Shown here: positions 1-12,065 of the stretch, in pieces
How positions within the stretch are numbered: the stretch's first letter is position 1
Layout of the letters: each line of letters opens with the position of its first letter
DNA from: Whitmania pigra
Taxonomy: Eukaryota; Annelida; Clitellata; Hirudinida; Haemopidae
Assembly (NCBI GenBank): GCA_021613335.1
Contig: JAJTWR010000021.1
Span: 826,501 to 890,500, forward strand
Direction of reading: 5' to 3'
DNA: 64,000 nucleotides
Notes under the pieces: model-generated
Seen by the model: only the letters and a program-made list of their open reading frames with translations
Told to the model about the DNA's origin: nothing
Database searches by the model: none
Position numbers and translations under genes: made by a program

Positions 1-128
1 GTTAAGGCATCATGTCCAACACGCTGGAACTCTACGCTTTATATCGCAAATATTTTGGAACTTTTTTTTCAATTTTATAACATTTAAGAGTCAATGAAAG
101 TAACTAAAAAGTTTATCAATTATTTGTT

Positions 129-764
129 ATGTACACTACAGTGCACGCGGGTCTGAGGATCGAACCAATAATTGATTTACAAAGAGAGGTAGATAATGCT
201 TTAAAACGTGATGGTCATAGAGAATTGTGTTTGCATGCTGATGAACTTGACTTCCTGCGAGAACTTGTTGGCTTCCTGACACACTTCAAGAGGTTTATGG
301 ACCTGTTTGGATCTTCGCAGCCTACATTGTCTGTAATTCCAATGATGAAAATGGAAATAAAAAAGCTATGTATTGCCTCACCAACAGATGATTCCAAGAT
401 TAAAGCAATTAAATCAGCAGTTTTGGCAAAGGTAGACTATAGATTTCCCGAATCGGAACAAATCAAGCTTCATCAATTACTTGACCCTCAAACTAAGACT
501 CTCATACCCAAAACAGATGCAACTATTATACTTGAAAATGCCATTAAAGATGCAGTTGAGAAAAATTTTATTACTGTTCCTGAAACAATGAGACAAACAA
601 GAGAAGCAAATACACATAACAGCGAGAATGAGGGGCCTGAAGAAAAGAAGAGACGACTAAGATTGGAGCTATTAAACGAATTTTGTTCAGAGATGTCACA
701 AAGTACTCACCAAGGAAATGATTTGAATTCTTTTTATTTATTCATGACAATTTTGACATTATAG
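129..764 (+). pseudogene. hAT-family transposase fragment
   Basis: An open frame of 211 codons resembles the middle-to-late part of ZBED-like hAT transposases. The match is the helix-rich stretch with a '...FLTHFKRFMDLFGSSQPT' segment followed by 'LSVIPMM', and then the block that ends in a conserved R-F ('VDYRF', about residue 105). An intact hAT transposase is about 600 aa with an N-terminal BED finger and a C-terminal dimerisation domain. Neither is visible here, so this is a 5'- and 3'-truncated copy. The ORF start at 129 is only the first ATG; the true start would lie before the window. An AT-rich, degenerate tail follows. A domesticated exon of a host gene is possible but unsupported. 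Confidence 0.6.
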
Positions 765-850
765 TGCAATAATTTGTTATTATTAATGTTACTGAAAAAA
801 CCCTTAGTTGATAAACTTGTTTCGTTCATTTTTTAAAACTCAGCCACATT

Positions 851-968
851 TTAGCCGAATTATTCCTATTTTCAGCCGGAGTTTTTAATAATCACGTGAA
901 TTCGGCTAAGCCGGATATCAGCCAGATTTTTTTGCTCAGCCAGCCATAGTTTAAAATAAATTCGGCTA
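851..968. repeat. inverted/direct 11-bp repeats beside the hAT fragment
   Basis: TTAGCCGAATT at 851-861 is exactly inverted as AATTCGGCTAA at 899-909, and AATTCGGCTA recurs at 959-968. Related CAGCCGG and CAGCCAG words lie between them. The cluster lies just downstream of the hAT remnant and may be its subterminal repeat region. That link is an inference. Confidence 0.45.
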
Positions 969-1353
969 GTGGGTCTAGTGTTATCCCTCAGACAAAATCG
1001 ACAAAGATTTGGCAAAATAAAAGAATTTTTCATAACCGATGAGAAAATTATAAGATAAAGAGGGAATTTGGAGGTTCCACTTTAAAAGCGTCGACTGAAT
1101 AGGGTTTAGCTAGTTCCACTGTATTTGTTGATTGGGGTCAATGTTTTTGTTATGATGATGACATATCAGGTAATTTGTCTTTCTCAGGTTGATGGATAAC
1201 TTAATTGCGCAACATAAATTGAACAAGAGGTCGATTTCTCAATTAATATTATTAATGAAATCTTTTAGGTTATATCCAGTGACAAAGAGATTGGTCATAA
1301 GCATATAAGATGAACTCAGAGATCGTTGTTATATATCAGAAATAAGAGTTGCC

Positions 1354-1602
1354 CTAGGAGACTTGGGGCACGCCACAGGTAATGGATTCGATTGTTGATA
1401 GGACATCACAGAAACAGACTTGTTGAGTTCTATTTTTCAGGTAGCTCTCAAACCAATCCAAAGCAGGCCCCCGCACTCCATAGTATCCAAGCTTCCTGAG
1501 GAGCATTGAATGGTTCACTGTATCAAATGCCTTCGACAAGCCAAGGAATATTCCAATTGGGTATTTTTTCTGGTCCAGAGCTTCTGTAATCTTTGTATGC
1601 AA
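1354..1602 (-). mobile_element. LINE reverse transcriptase fragment
   Basis: The minus-strand frame encodes a piece of a non-LTR reverse transcriptase. It has the motif 'LSKAFDTVNHSMLLRKL' (catalytic-aspartate block A region, as in Jockey/CR1-type elements), then 'YYGVRGPALDWFESYL' and 'ESITCGVPQVS' (block B, usually CGVPQGS). The YADD block and everything on either side are missing, so it is a dead fragment of about 80 codons. It may belong to the same copy as the minus-strand ORF at 1894-2181. Confidence 0.8.
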
Positions 1603-1893
1603 ATGTCAGAGGGAGAAGTGAGGAATGTGCCATCATGAGTGAAAATACCTCTGCATGGATCGTCTGTTGATTAGGAGATTGATCAGTTTCCAAATTGATT
1701 TCAAGCTGCTCTGGCAATGGGCGAACATATCGAAATAGTATTTTTTTTTAATGGATTCAGCTTTTTATCTTTTAAATTTATTTATTGATGTAATAAATTT
1801 GTTCTCTATTTTTTTGCGATTGGATCATTTACAAAAATTCTTTACAAAATGTTTTTCTTTTTGGAATGCCGAATAAACTCTGACGTAATCCCA

Positions 1894-2181
1894 TTATTTC
1901 TGATTTTTTAATTGTGCACATAAACAACCGGGAAGAATGATCGTTTTGCTCGACGTCTGATCAGCGGTGCGGCCCGGGCCAGGAGAGTGTAAGGAGATTT
2001 CAACGACCGAAACACCCGAAGAACTCCTCCGAGGATTCCGTCTGGGCTCGACAAGAGTTAATAAACTTCTGAGAGAACATTGGTAGAAGTTTTCTTTGAG
2101 ACAGCCAGCGAGAGCGTCTATTGTTTTATCATCCAACGTCTGCTCAGAATATTCCTCTTGTTTCTTTGTTTTTCTAGCCAT
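1894..2181 (-). pseudogene. unrecognised ORF, possibly LINE ORF1 start
   Basis: A minus-strand frame starts with 'MARKTKKQEEYSEQTLDDK' and continues about 95 codons, becoming Ser/Arg/Pro-rich. A short basic start followed by an acidic, Thr/Asp-rich helix resembles the beginning of some LINE ORF1 proteins. It lies upstream, on the same strand, of a LINE reverse transcriptase fragment (1354-1602). An internally deleted single LINE copy would explain both, but I recognise no domain. It could also be chance; the frame is open a further 29 codons upstream. Confidence 0.25.
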
Positions 2182-2299
2182 TGTCAAGCGAAAATGAAGG
2201 TGTGCGTGAGGAGCTTTAAACAAATAACTTGCAAACCTTGAGTCAAACTTGAAAAATACCACCAACACACTCTTTGAGCAATCACATATTACCGCAAAA

Positions 2300-3318
2300 A
2301 TATCCTCTCATACCACGAGCAACGCGACGAACCCAACATCGAACGGTCATCAATAAAATCGATCCAATATCTAATGGTTGAGAAATTTGTTCAATAACCA
2401 GAAACATGTGAAGAGTTAGCTCTTAATGAATTGCTCACCAACTTCCTGGTCTTGACGTCGTTGGATTTTTTCTTTTTATTTAATTAATTAATTATCCAAT
2501 CCTATGAAATGGAAAACTTCGATAAGTCAGTAGCAAATTTTAAAAAAATATCTTAAGATGTGCCTGATCTTTAATGGCAGACAAGACCTTTCTTACTACC
2601 TGGGTTGGTGTTCATTTAACCACTACCCACAAATTTACTTACTAAGATATGTTTGTTGTTTTGAATTTGCTGCAAAGAAATTTTGCTTTATGTGTGGGCA
2701 TGGGGTAAATATATTTTGGGTTTTGCACTGGAGGGTGTACTTTGTAAATTAAGTCTGATAGCGATAAATTTCCCATAGGACTCAACCTATCACGTTTATT
2801 TTATTTTGACTCTGTTACTGATTTATGAAAATTTTATTATTAGATCAAAATGAAATGACGAATCGAGGTTATGAATTATTTTGAAGATGAAAAGAGCGAC
2901 AAGTTTCTGTAATTACTGCAGGAACAATTTGGTCTTTTTCTTTTTCCTTAATTTTTTATTAACAACAATTTTCAAAAAATTAAATTTTTAAAAAGGTACG
3001 GGATTTTAGATGTTGTAGGTCATAGTCCAAGTATAGGTAAACTTGTAATTTCTTAATTGTTAGTGTGAAAATAAATATTAATATTATTTTTGCAGATTAA
3101 TGTTCTTATCAAAAATAATTAATATGTATAAACATTTATGCTTCGATAGAAATCTTTTATTTTTCTCAACAATTTGTTTACGTTCTATTCACATAATTAT
3201 TGCAAAGTAGATGATTCAACACTGCTTGCTAAGTGATCAAATTAAATAAAAATAGGTAATAAGAAATATAAATCATTTACATTGTGGTAGGTTATTGTCA
3301 GTGTCTCACATAACGTCA
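2300..3318. other. AT-rich intergenic stretch before VPS37A
   Basis: No coding signal, RNA gene or clear repeat was seen. The sequence is very AT-rich with homopolymer runs. The frame of the first VPS37A exon is open back to about 3292, just after an AG, so an upstream leader exon is possible but not identifiable. Confidence 0.4.
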
Positions 3319-6300
3319 ATGCTTCCATCTGAACTGACTCGCTCAGGTGTTGATATTTGGACACAACTGAGCAACACCACCAAGTTTATCAATTCCGATT
3401 CTAACATAACGTCATCTCAGATAATCAAAGCAAAGCAGCTAGCGCAATTAAAACTTCTCCCATACAGGTAAGTACCATCAAAACTAAAAAGCCATTTATT
3501 TTAACATTAACCTAAGTGTAAATCTAATAAAAATCTCAAATTTTGACATTTTCCCCCAAAGGGTGGTTGAGCTAAAGAAAGATTCGGAGTATAAGGTAGT
3601 CATCAGTGAAATTCCGGAATTTTCAGTTTTTGTGTGAGTTTGTATGTAATTCTAAGTATTCAAAGCAGAATATTTAATTCAAACATCTGAAAGAGCTTTA
3701 AATAATGTAAATATATCACAATAACGTAATACTGATGTTGAAAAGGTTTCTAAGTCTATGTGAATATATTTTGTATTATACCAATATAATGAACCTCTTA
3801 AAATTTTGATAATCAGCACAATTCCTCAGTCATATCCCCACGAAAAGCCTCATATCAGAGTCTCAGTTCCCATCACACATCCTTGGATCATCAACAGTGT
3901 GCTCATTGATGAATGCCCACTCCTCAATGATGTAAAAAGCTCTTTTTAAAGTGGAATTTTGATTGAATTAAGATTTAAAACCTTGAGTGACATAGTGCTT
4001 TTATTAATATTTAAAATTATGTTTTCAGATTGGTGGAAAAAGTATTTCTCAAATTGTAATGGAAGTAGTAGATGAGATAGCTCCTGTGCATGCCAAGAAA
4101 CCAATGAGTCTACAGAGGTTTTTTTATGCTGCTGTCTTCAATGCTGTTAACTTAGGACTATCACTAATAAAACCATTATGTTTCAATGTGGCATGACCAT
4201 TCCTGGCACAATTTTTGTTGCAAGAATTTACTTAAAACAACAAATGTTAATTCCTGTTAATGTTAATTTGGCATGCAAATTGGCTCAGAGGGTAGCATGC
4301 TTGCAAAAGACGGTAAAAGCAACAATCGTTGTTTGTCGTGTTCGAGAGCCACCTTGCACCGTCACCAAGAGCCCATGACGTTTAGGCTTATGGTGCTATA
4401 TAAATAAATAAACATAAATGTTGTTTGCCCATTGAGATGATAATCTCATTTAGGAACACCAACACATAATTTATGATAATTTATTGGTTAAGTTTGGTTT
4501 TTATTAATATTTGAAATAATGTCTTGTTATTGATTGATCCTTCAGTTTGTTGGGAATAAATAATACATCTATCTTATTTTTACAGAGATTATTTGACCAG
4601 TTCAGGCGTCCAAACCTTGAGCGGTAACCTTCAGCAACCCACATCTAAACCCACAAGTAGCAAAGACCTTCCCATGTTACCCATCCATCCTACCTTCCAG
4701 CCTGCAAACGGCGTGCTGATGTCGACAGCCCCGGTCGGGGTGAAATCGTCTGCCAATCTGACATTGGGACATCGGTGCTGTGATCCCTGCAATGCCATTG
4801 CATCCTCAACATTTTGTGTTTTACCCACAACAAACAGCTCGTTTGCTCAAAGCAGTCTGGTGTCGACCATCTCGTCAGCTTGTAATGTCAGTAATAATAA
4901 TAATAATAATAATAATAATGATAACAATAATAATAATAATAATAATAATAAGTATCCCACAGATCTCTGCTGGCTTATTATTTGGAATAAAAGAGTTTAT
5001 CTCTGTTGTTTTGATACAAATTTGTTCTAATTTTTAAGTTGTAGATTTGAGATGCACTATTAGTGAATGTCTCTAACAACAATTACCTTTTCAATAGTAT
5101 GATTATACCACACTAATTTACTTATTAATTAATTTGTTTACTCGTTTATTCTTAGGTTTATTCCCAAGAATTGCTGTTAATTATTTTTAGTGTAGTGCTT
5201 TAATTAATTGTAAAGGGTAAAGGCCTTTATTGAAACATTTTGCTTCAAGCAGATTGAAAAGGCCAGAATTGCTTCAGTTCAGGACTTGGACAAGTTGAGG
5301 TAGGTTTAACATTGATATTTAATTTATAATGACTTGGTAATACTAACTTGATAACTTAAATTAATAGAGTTATTATTATTAACACTATCAATATTATTAG
5401 TATTGTCTCTTGCATCATTTGCAGTCATGATCCATGATTTGGTTGTAGCTTTACACTGAGGCAATCAGTATTTAACATTATCTGATCAAACATTTGACTT
5501 TCGAATCTGCTTCATCAGTACTGAATATTTTTCAGTGAATATAGGTAATAATACAAATGCAAAGATGTTATTAAAAATGTTTGCTACTAGGTTATCTATC
5601 TGTTAAAGTAACTAACTAACATTTCTGAATTTAATCAAGTCAGCTGTTATAAAAATAGAAACTATATTTCTTTATTTAAAGCACATGGTAACATTTGGTA
5701 ACCAATGCCAAATACTTCTAAAAGAATATCTTTTGGTTTGTTTTGGCCTATCAAGCCCTTAACAAATGAGATCATTTCAGGCATTTGTCCACATCAGATT
5801 TATTTGTGAAGTTTTGGTCTACCATTGGTGATTTCTAGAACTTTTTGATAATAAAGTGATAAAAAATTATGATAATTGTGCTATTCCCACCTCAAACAGC
5901 ACTGAGGAGATAACCTTGACCTTAAATGACCCAGAGAGGCTGGAGGAGCTGGTGATGAGTTGCCATGGAGATCAGGTGGAAATGTTCCGGACGAGGAGAA
6001 AAGAGTTTGCAAGCCAACTGGAAGAACTGGCATGTGAGTGACCCTCCCATTGTGTAATAATTAGCTGCATGCTATTATTTGCGACATAATGCATTTATTT
6101 ATTAATGACTTTTAGTGAGCTGATTGATTATTATCATTTCATTAGATAGTTTACTCTTACACCAAGGACATGCAATATAATTGATTATGACCAATTGTTG
6201 ATAATCGTTTTGATTTTAATATTCTTTTCTCGTTCTTAATTTTTGATCGAGCAGAGCCATCTTTTCAGGTTCTAATTTGGCAAAAGTTATCACCTTGGAA

Positions 6301-7233
6301 GAAAAGAAGGCACATCTCATCAAGAAGGTTCTTAAAGTTTTAGTTTCACCAGGTTTATTAGTTATCTAATAATTGGAACTAAATAAGCTAGCATATGAAT
6401 AATAATAATTTTTTGATAGCACAAATGCATAGTTGCATGCAATAGCTAGTAGCTGTATTTAATGAATGTTAGAAAACTCGTTTGTAGCTTGCCGAGCATC
6501 AGGAACTGGCGGACAAACTGGACACTTCTGTGAAACTTCTCAACGAAAAATATAAATCAATTCCCGATGTGGATATCATGTTCGACAGCATGAGGGTTAT
6601 CACCATGGAAGCAGAAGAAAAATCAGATGCCCTTGCAAAGTCTTTCACGGAAGGTAAGCAGATTTCAGAGCATATTTAAATCTGGCAAATTCTAGGGAAG
6701 CGATGTGTTTTTTACGTTGGACTTCCAAACAATTGTTTTAATTTTATGTACCACTATATATTATTACTTTTGCCATAAAGAAGAATAGAAAATCATTTTC
6801 TTTTATTTAAAAACTCTTTTTTCTTTTATTTTAAAAAGCCAAAGCATAACTTTACTTTATTACTAAAAACTTCAAGAGATGTCTTGCCATATGCTCTGTT
6901 ACCTCTCAAAGCAGATAATACCTATGATGAATTAATCCCATACTACCAATTTACTTCATGTAATGAATTGGTCCTTTCAAAAATCCAGGTAACGTTAGCA
7001 TAGAGGAATTTCTGAAGGCCTTCCAAGAACAAAGAAAGGTTATCAATGCATTTCCCGTGAATTTGGGATTTTTAATTAATTACAAGTTCTACCAGTTATG
7101 TCATTAGGTACGAGCCATCTCCACCCACTAAAACCGTTTAAATTAAACTCCTCAACTGTTACAGCTCTTCCACGTCAGGTCCGTCAAATGCCACAAATTC
7201 AACGAACACTTGTTCTACGGACTCCCCCTATGA
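3319..7233 (+). CDS. VPS37A: VPS37A-like ESCRT-I subunit (11 exons, 416 aa)
   Basis: VPS37A is one of the four ESCRT-I subunits that sort ubiquitinated cargo into multivesicular endosomes. Exons: 3319-3467, 3562-3633, 3817-3931, 4029-4117, 4586-4886, 5253-5299, 5900-6033, 6269-6327, 6488-6653, 6989-7038, 7165-7233. All phases agree. The N-terminal part is a degenerate UEV fold, with 'TIPQSYPHEKPHIRVSVPI' matching the PPQFPQEKPVISVYPPI segment typical of VPS37A. A Ser/Thr/Pro-rich linker (exon 5) follows. The C-terminal Mod(r) coiled-coil domain includes 'LNDPERLEELVMS', 'LAEHQELADKLDTSVKLL' and the ending 'SIEEFLKAFQEQRKLFHVR'. Length is close to the human protein (about 400 aa). The start ATG at 3319 is the first in the exon; an upstream coding exon is possible. 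Only the linker exon's frame is uncertain: a second frame is open there, but entry and exit phases favour the one used. Confidence 0.88.
4272..4420 (+). repeat. tRNA-derived SINE-like repeat in VPS37A intron 4
   Basis: TGGCTCAGAGG at 4281-4291 matches a Pol III A box and GTGTTCGAGAGCC at 4338-4350 matches a B box, spaced as in a tRNA head. A short body and an AT-rich tail (TATAAATAAATAAAC) follow. The cloverleaf is too degenerate for a working tRNA gene. Family unknown. Confidence 0.6.
4889..4951 (+). repeat. (AAT)n microsatellite at the exon 5 donor of VPS37A
   Basis: AAT repeats with a few interruptions begin three bases after the predicted donor (AAT|GTCAGT at 4886/4887) and run to about 4951. 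Confidence 0.85.
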
Positions 7234-7456
7234 CCTGAAGACCGATCACACCTACATCTCCACCGTCATCGTCCCTGCAGCTGAATGTTCAATACAGTGT
7301 CACAATTAAAGCTTTTCATTCCTCATTTGCCTTGACTTATTCGATTGATGTTCAGTTACTTTCGCCATCGATGCATTGCTATACTGTATTAAATTGTTTT
7401 ACTCTTGTAACATGCTTTAATTATGATCAAGACATATAAACGACAATAACAATAAT

Positions 7457-7462
7457 AATAAA
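7457..7462 (+). terminator. candidate poly(A) signal of VPS37A
   Basis: AATAAA lies 224 bases after the VPS37A stop codon. It is the first canonical hexamer I found on this strand after the stop; it is at the end of a short AAT run, so chance is possible. Confidence 0.4.
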
Positions 7463-7713
7463 CCGAACATAATCTGAACATCCTGAGAGCCAAACACCGA
7501 CAGCTGGCATGAGAAAGTTGCCAGGAGTTGGAGTAATTCATTCACCACGCATTCGCCAATCAACGAATTTCACAATTAACTAAGCAACGCACTCGTGCAC
7601 AATGGATGACCATCACAACAATTTACAGGGGAGAAAGAGACTGCAGACTGCCTAAAATAATCCACGACGGCGCTTTCGATAATTCATCGTACTCTAGAGT
7701 CTCAGGAGCTTCG

Positions 7714-10700
7714 TTATTTCTTGTGAGTCCTGTTGTGCTCGAGAACGTTGCTCAGCTGTCGGAAGGCCTTGCCACAAACATCGCACCTGAATGGTTTTTC
7801 CCCCGTGTGAATCCTTGTATGAGTCTTCAAGTGGGATTGTTGCGTGAAGGACCGTGAGCAAATCTGCAATGGATTGAAGGAAGGTAACAATTTCTAGTCG
7901 GTAAAATTAACATTAGTAATGAAAGGTAAATTTGGAGTTTGTAAATAAAACTACGATGAATAGTAGGATGAAATGTGCCTATCTAACAACATCTGTCTAC
8001 TGGTGCTAAGGCAATGCTAGACTGGAATGCCATCAATCCTGGGAATGGAGTTTGGATCGTTCTCTCTCAAATTAATAAATTTAAACAATGAGGAAATCAG
8101 CGGACCTTGCAAGTGAACGGCTTCTCGCCCGTGTGTGTCCTCATGTGCAGTTTCAGCGAGGGCTGGTCAATGAAACCCTTGAGGCAGTGCTCACAGATGT
8201 GATCCTTGGCACCAGAATGGATGCGGAGATGGGTCTGACAGAGAAGTTATAATATGAAATAAATATTGCACTTAAATAACTTGTTCAATGCAAGAAATGC
8301 TTTGGCACAGAATACAACAAATCTGGCTTGTGCTGATAAAACACTTCAATTATGACAAATTAAAATAGTTTAGCATTTAATGGTCATTGTGGTTGGGGTC
8401 AGAAACTGTGTGCAACACTATGTAGCACTGATGGGACACGCATATGGACAATCAACACACAAAATCTCATACATTAGGTGTCTACCTTCAAATAGTGTTC
8501 ACTCTGGTAGCTCTTGCCACAGAGCTCGCAGTAGTGTTTTTTGTCGGAATGGATGGTGTTCATGTGGGTTTTGAGGCAAGACATGAGGGTAAAAGATTTC
8601 TGGCAGATGGCGCAAATGAAGGGCCTGTGACCCCTGTGAATGGCGTCATGGTTTTTCAGGCCCGTCAGACTCACGAACAACTTGCCACACTCCTTACACT
8701 TGTGCTTCTAGAAATAGAAATTATAAATTTAATAACATGCCCCTGCTGGGCAAAAGTCTTCTCTAATGTAGCTTATGCAAAAGATCTTACAAAGGATCAA
8801 GAATAGAGATAACAACAGTAATAAGCTATCATTATTGACAACGATCAACATTTAACATTTTACTCAAGTGATCACAATTATTTCCGTTGGCATACCTTCG
8901 GCTTTCTGTGAATTCTCTCGGCACCTGGTCTGGTAATGACTTCTGCTATGACCTGTTTGTGCTCCATGGCGTGGACTGAGGTCTGATGAGATATGAGGTT
9001 TGACCTTTGACTGAACCCTCTGCCACACTGGTCGCATTGGAACTTCTTGGCAGAGCAGTGCTGCAGTTTGTGGCGACTGAGGTTGCTCCTGTGGCCGAAC
9101 GACGTTCCGCAGACATCACAGGGATAGCTTTTTGACTGAGTGTGCACCTTCCTTATGTGGGCCTGATATGGGAAAAAGAAAGATGAAAGATTTTATTTAT
9201 ATAATTATTTAATTTCAAACATAAATTAAACCTAAGTTAATAAAACATGTTAAGTTTGTATTTTCATATGACCAATGACCATCACCTTGGCCATTATGAT
9301 CATCAAAACCATATCACAATAATCAATAAATAAAACATGCATTTTTGTAAATAATCACAATCATTAACAATAATGGCAATGATAACATGATTATGTAATA
9401 ATAATCCTTGACGATGAATCACATTTCCACCAACCTTCATTTGATCGAACATTGTAAACTCCATTTCACATCGGGCACACTTAAAAGTATTTGCTCCCCC
9501 TTCTTCCATCTTCTGACCAGGACAGCCTCTGTCGAAATGCTGCCTCAAGGAGACCAGACCAGAAAATGGCTGCCCGCACGAGTCACACAGGCATCTCCCC
9601 CCTCCCTCTTCGTCATCTTCATCCTCTTCCTCATCGTCGTCATCCTCTTCCTCCTCTTCATCACCATATACCTGGTTGGGCATCATTTCCTCCTCGCTCA
9701 TGTGATCCATCTTCTCAACCTTCACCTGACTATCTTCATTGTATAATTTCCTTTCCATCATCGAACCCCCCAACACTGTGGAAAAGGATCAACCAAGAAC
9801 TGTTATTATTAATATCATCATTATTATTATTATTATTGCTGTTGTTGGTGCCTTAAGAGAATCTATGATAATACTTAACATTTCTGGGATATCCAAAGAA
9901 ACTGTTCATTTTATCTTATTATATGCTTGCTTTGCTTTGTCCATTGTTTGGACACATTGTGATATATGACATACTGACATTGTGGTAAAAATGGCATATC
10001 TTTAATCAAATAAGAACCTAGAATGGCAGCGGAAATGTGTTATTTGTAGATTGCAAATTATATCTGATGCAAAGATTTATTGCAACTGCTCAACTGACCA
10101 AATGACCAGGAGAAGTTATAAATATAAAAGCAAATATATAAATAGATAACAAATATTTAAAATCTAATGCTTAATTGAGAACAATTGTAAAGTACCAGAG
10201 AGTATTTCATCCCCATTCTTGACGACAATGTTGCCCGTCCTGTCGTCAGAGATCGCCATGGTGATGATGTCCCCCTGTTCCTGTTGGATTTCATACTGGA
10301 TGTCCTCCGACTTGACGTTGATGATGTTCGTGCCCTGCAGGTAGACCAGGTTCCCCGCTTCGTCGAACATTAATCTCCCCACATCCTCGGCCTGGACGCC
10401 CAAAAAGTCTTTCGATTCCTCTCCTTCGACTTGGATCTCCTGGGGTTCTGATTGAGAAGTAGATTTTTTCTAACATGATTGAAACTTGTTATGCCACCCA
10501 ATTTTTATTTTCTTAATTTTTCTGTTGGTCTCAGATTTCACTCTGATTTTGTAGGTTTAATAGTTGTCTTTGCAAACCCAACCACTACCAACTTGTGTGA
10601 TGATAGAAAAACCTAATGGACTTAATAGATAAATTCTAAACAAACAGATTCACATAAATGTATATACAACAATCTTTTGCAACACTGTAGTTTTTTCCAA

Positions 10701-12065
10701 GCACAAAATGATGAGCTTAAGATTGAAACAATAACACTTAGAATCAACAATAACAATTAAAATCAACAATAACATTTAGAATCAACAAACCTTCAATGAG
10801 AGCTCCATCTACTTCCTGCAAAACAAACATTGAAACTTATTTTATATTAATAATGAGCTCATTGATTATAATCTCCAATAAATTGATTATTACTACTAGA
10901 ACTGGTGATTTTGTTTTATGGTATTAAAATTGCATGTGTTTGGTGACAGGCTTTGTTGTAACATTATTAACTATATTAGCCTATAGCAATTTGGACTCAT
11001 AACTTAAAATTTAAGCTTCAGAAAATCATAATTAATAACCTTAAGGTAACTCTCATCAAAATGAAGAGAACAGACAAAATAATTGGAACTGAGTATTTCA
11101 GTTGAGGTTTCCTTCAGGTCTTCCCTGCCAATGACTGTCAGCCAATAGTCACACCTAGAATGACATCGTTACTCTTTGAAACAACTACATGAATAGTTAA
11201 TAACAACCTAGGTTTGGATATGATGAGCTCTAGAGGGGACTGCAAATTGCTTTAATTTCACACATGCATGTATTGTGTACCCTAAACTTAATGTCTCCAA
11301 AAATGAAATGCATTTGCGGATCACAAAGATCAAGTGCTCATCTATCATATCTTTAGTGAGCAACCACCTTATAAAAACAATCAACTTCAACTCTGGTTAT
11401 ATTTGAACTCAGTGGGCACAATGTAACAGTCAATGAGACAATACAAAACTTTTGCACATTGAAATGCACCTTAGGATTGCATCTCAGATTCCCCTGACTA
11501 ATGAGGGAAGAAATGACAAAATTATGAAACAACCTAGGTCAATATATAAAATCACCGACATATTTTCGATAAATTAAGTAAGTGATAACCGCCAAAATTG
11601 ATAGAAATTTTGAGTGAAACGACCAATAATTCGCGACATTTGTCTAATGTACCTGAGGTTACCAACTTTTACAAAGGTATAAAAGTATAAATGGACCTCC
11701 CCTTAACACGTTACCCGAGCTCGATCGAAACAAACAAATTTAACGCAAAGCACAATAAGATCTTTTTGGTGTCTTCAGAAAGATCAAGTTTAAACGTGGT
11801 TACAAACCCCGGCTTATTCAGTTTTTTTTCGGCACCGCTGTGGGCAAATCGAAGTATTCGAGCTCGCAAACGACGAATATTAACTCGAAACAATTAAGTA
11901 TCAATGTTTTAGCCTGAAAACTTGACTTTCGGAAAAAATGTTTTAAAAACAAATATGTCGGACATCTCACCTTTCACGATCAGGAGGAAACCTAAAGAAT
12001 GAAATTTCACCATTAGCCGTAGACTCACAATTATTTGCGCAACATTTAATGTCATCAAAATCCAT
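7714..12065 (-). CDS. THAP domain + C2H2 zinc-finger protein (9 exons, 531 aa)
   Basis: Probable sequence-specific DNA-binding nuclear protein. Exons (5' to 3'): 12065-11971, 11154-11040, 10815-10791 (25 nt), 10447-10196, 9775-9435, 9162-8896, 8707-8486, 8234-8106, 7863-7714; phases join throughout. Residues 1-70 form a THAP finger split over exons 1-2: C8/C9 and C13, then '[13 protein letters not shown]', the invariant Trp (W36), then C60-x2-H63-F64. A typical AVPTIF box is not obvious after it. An uncharacterised middle (to about residue 200) and an acidic run (about 201-222) follow. About ten C2H2 fingers fill the rest; the first is C2HC-like. Two linkers are classic TGEKPF. Fingers are cut by introns, e.g. 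'[15 protein letters not shown]', and rejoin correctly, which supports the model. The start gives a THAP domain right at the N-terminus, as usual for the family. No orthologue recognised. Confidence 0.87.

Noticed and set aside
4780..5037. Second open frame over VPS37A exon 5
   Set aside because: It needs an entry phase that exon 4 does not provide; its tail is AAT-repeat translation.
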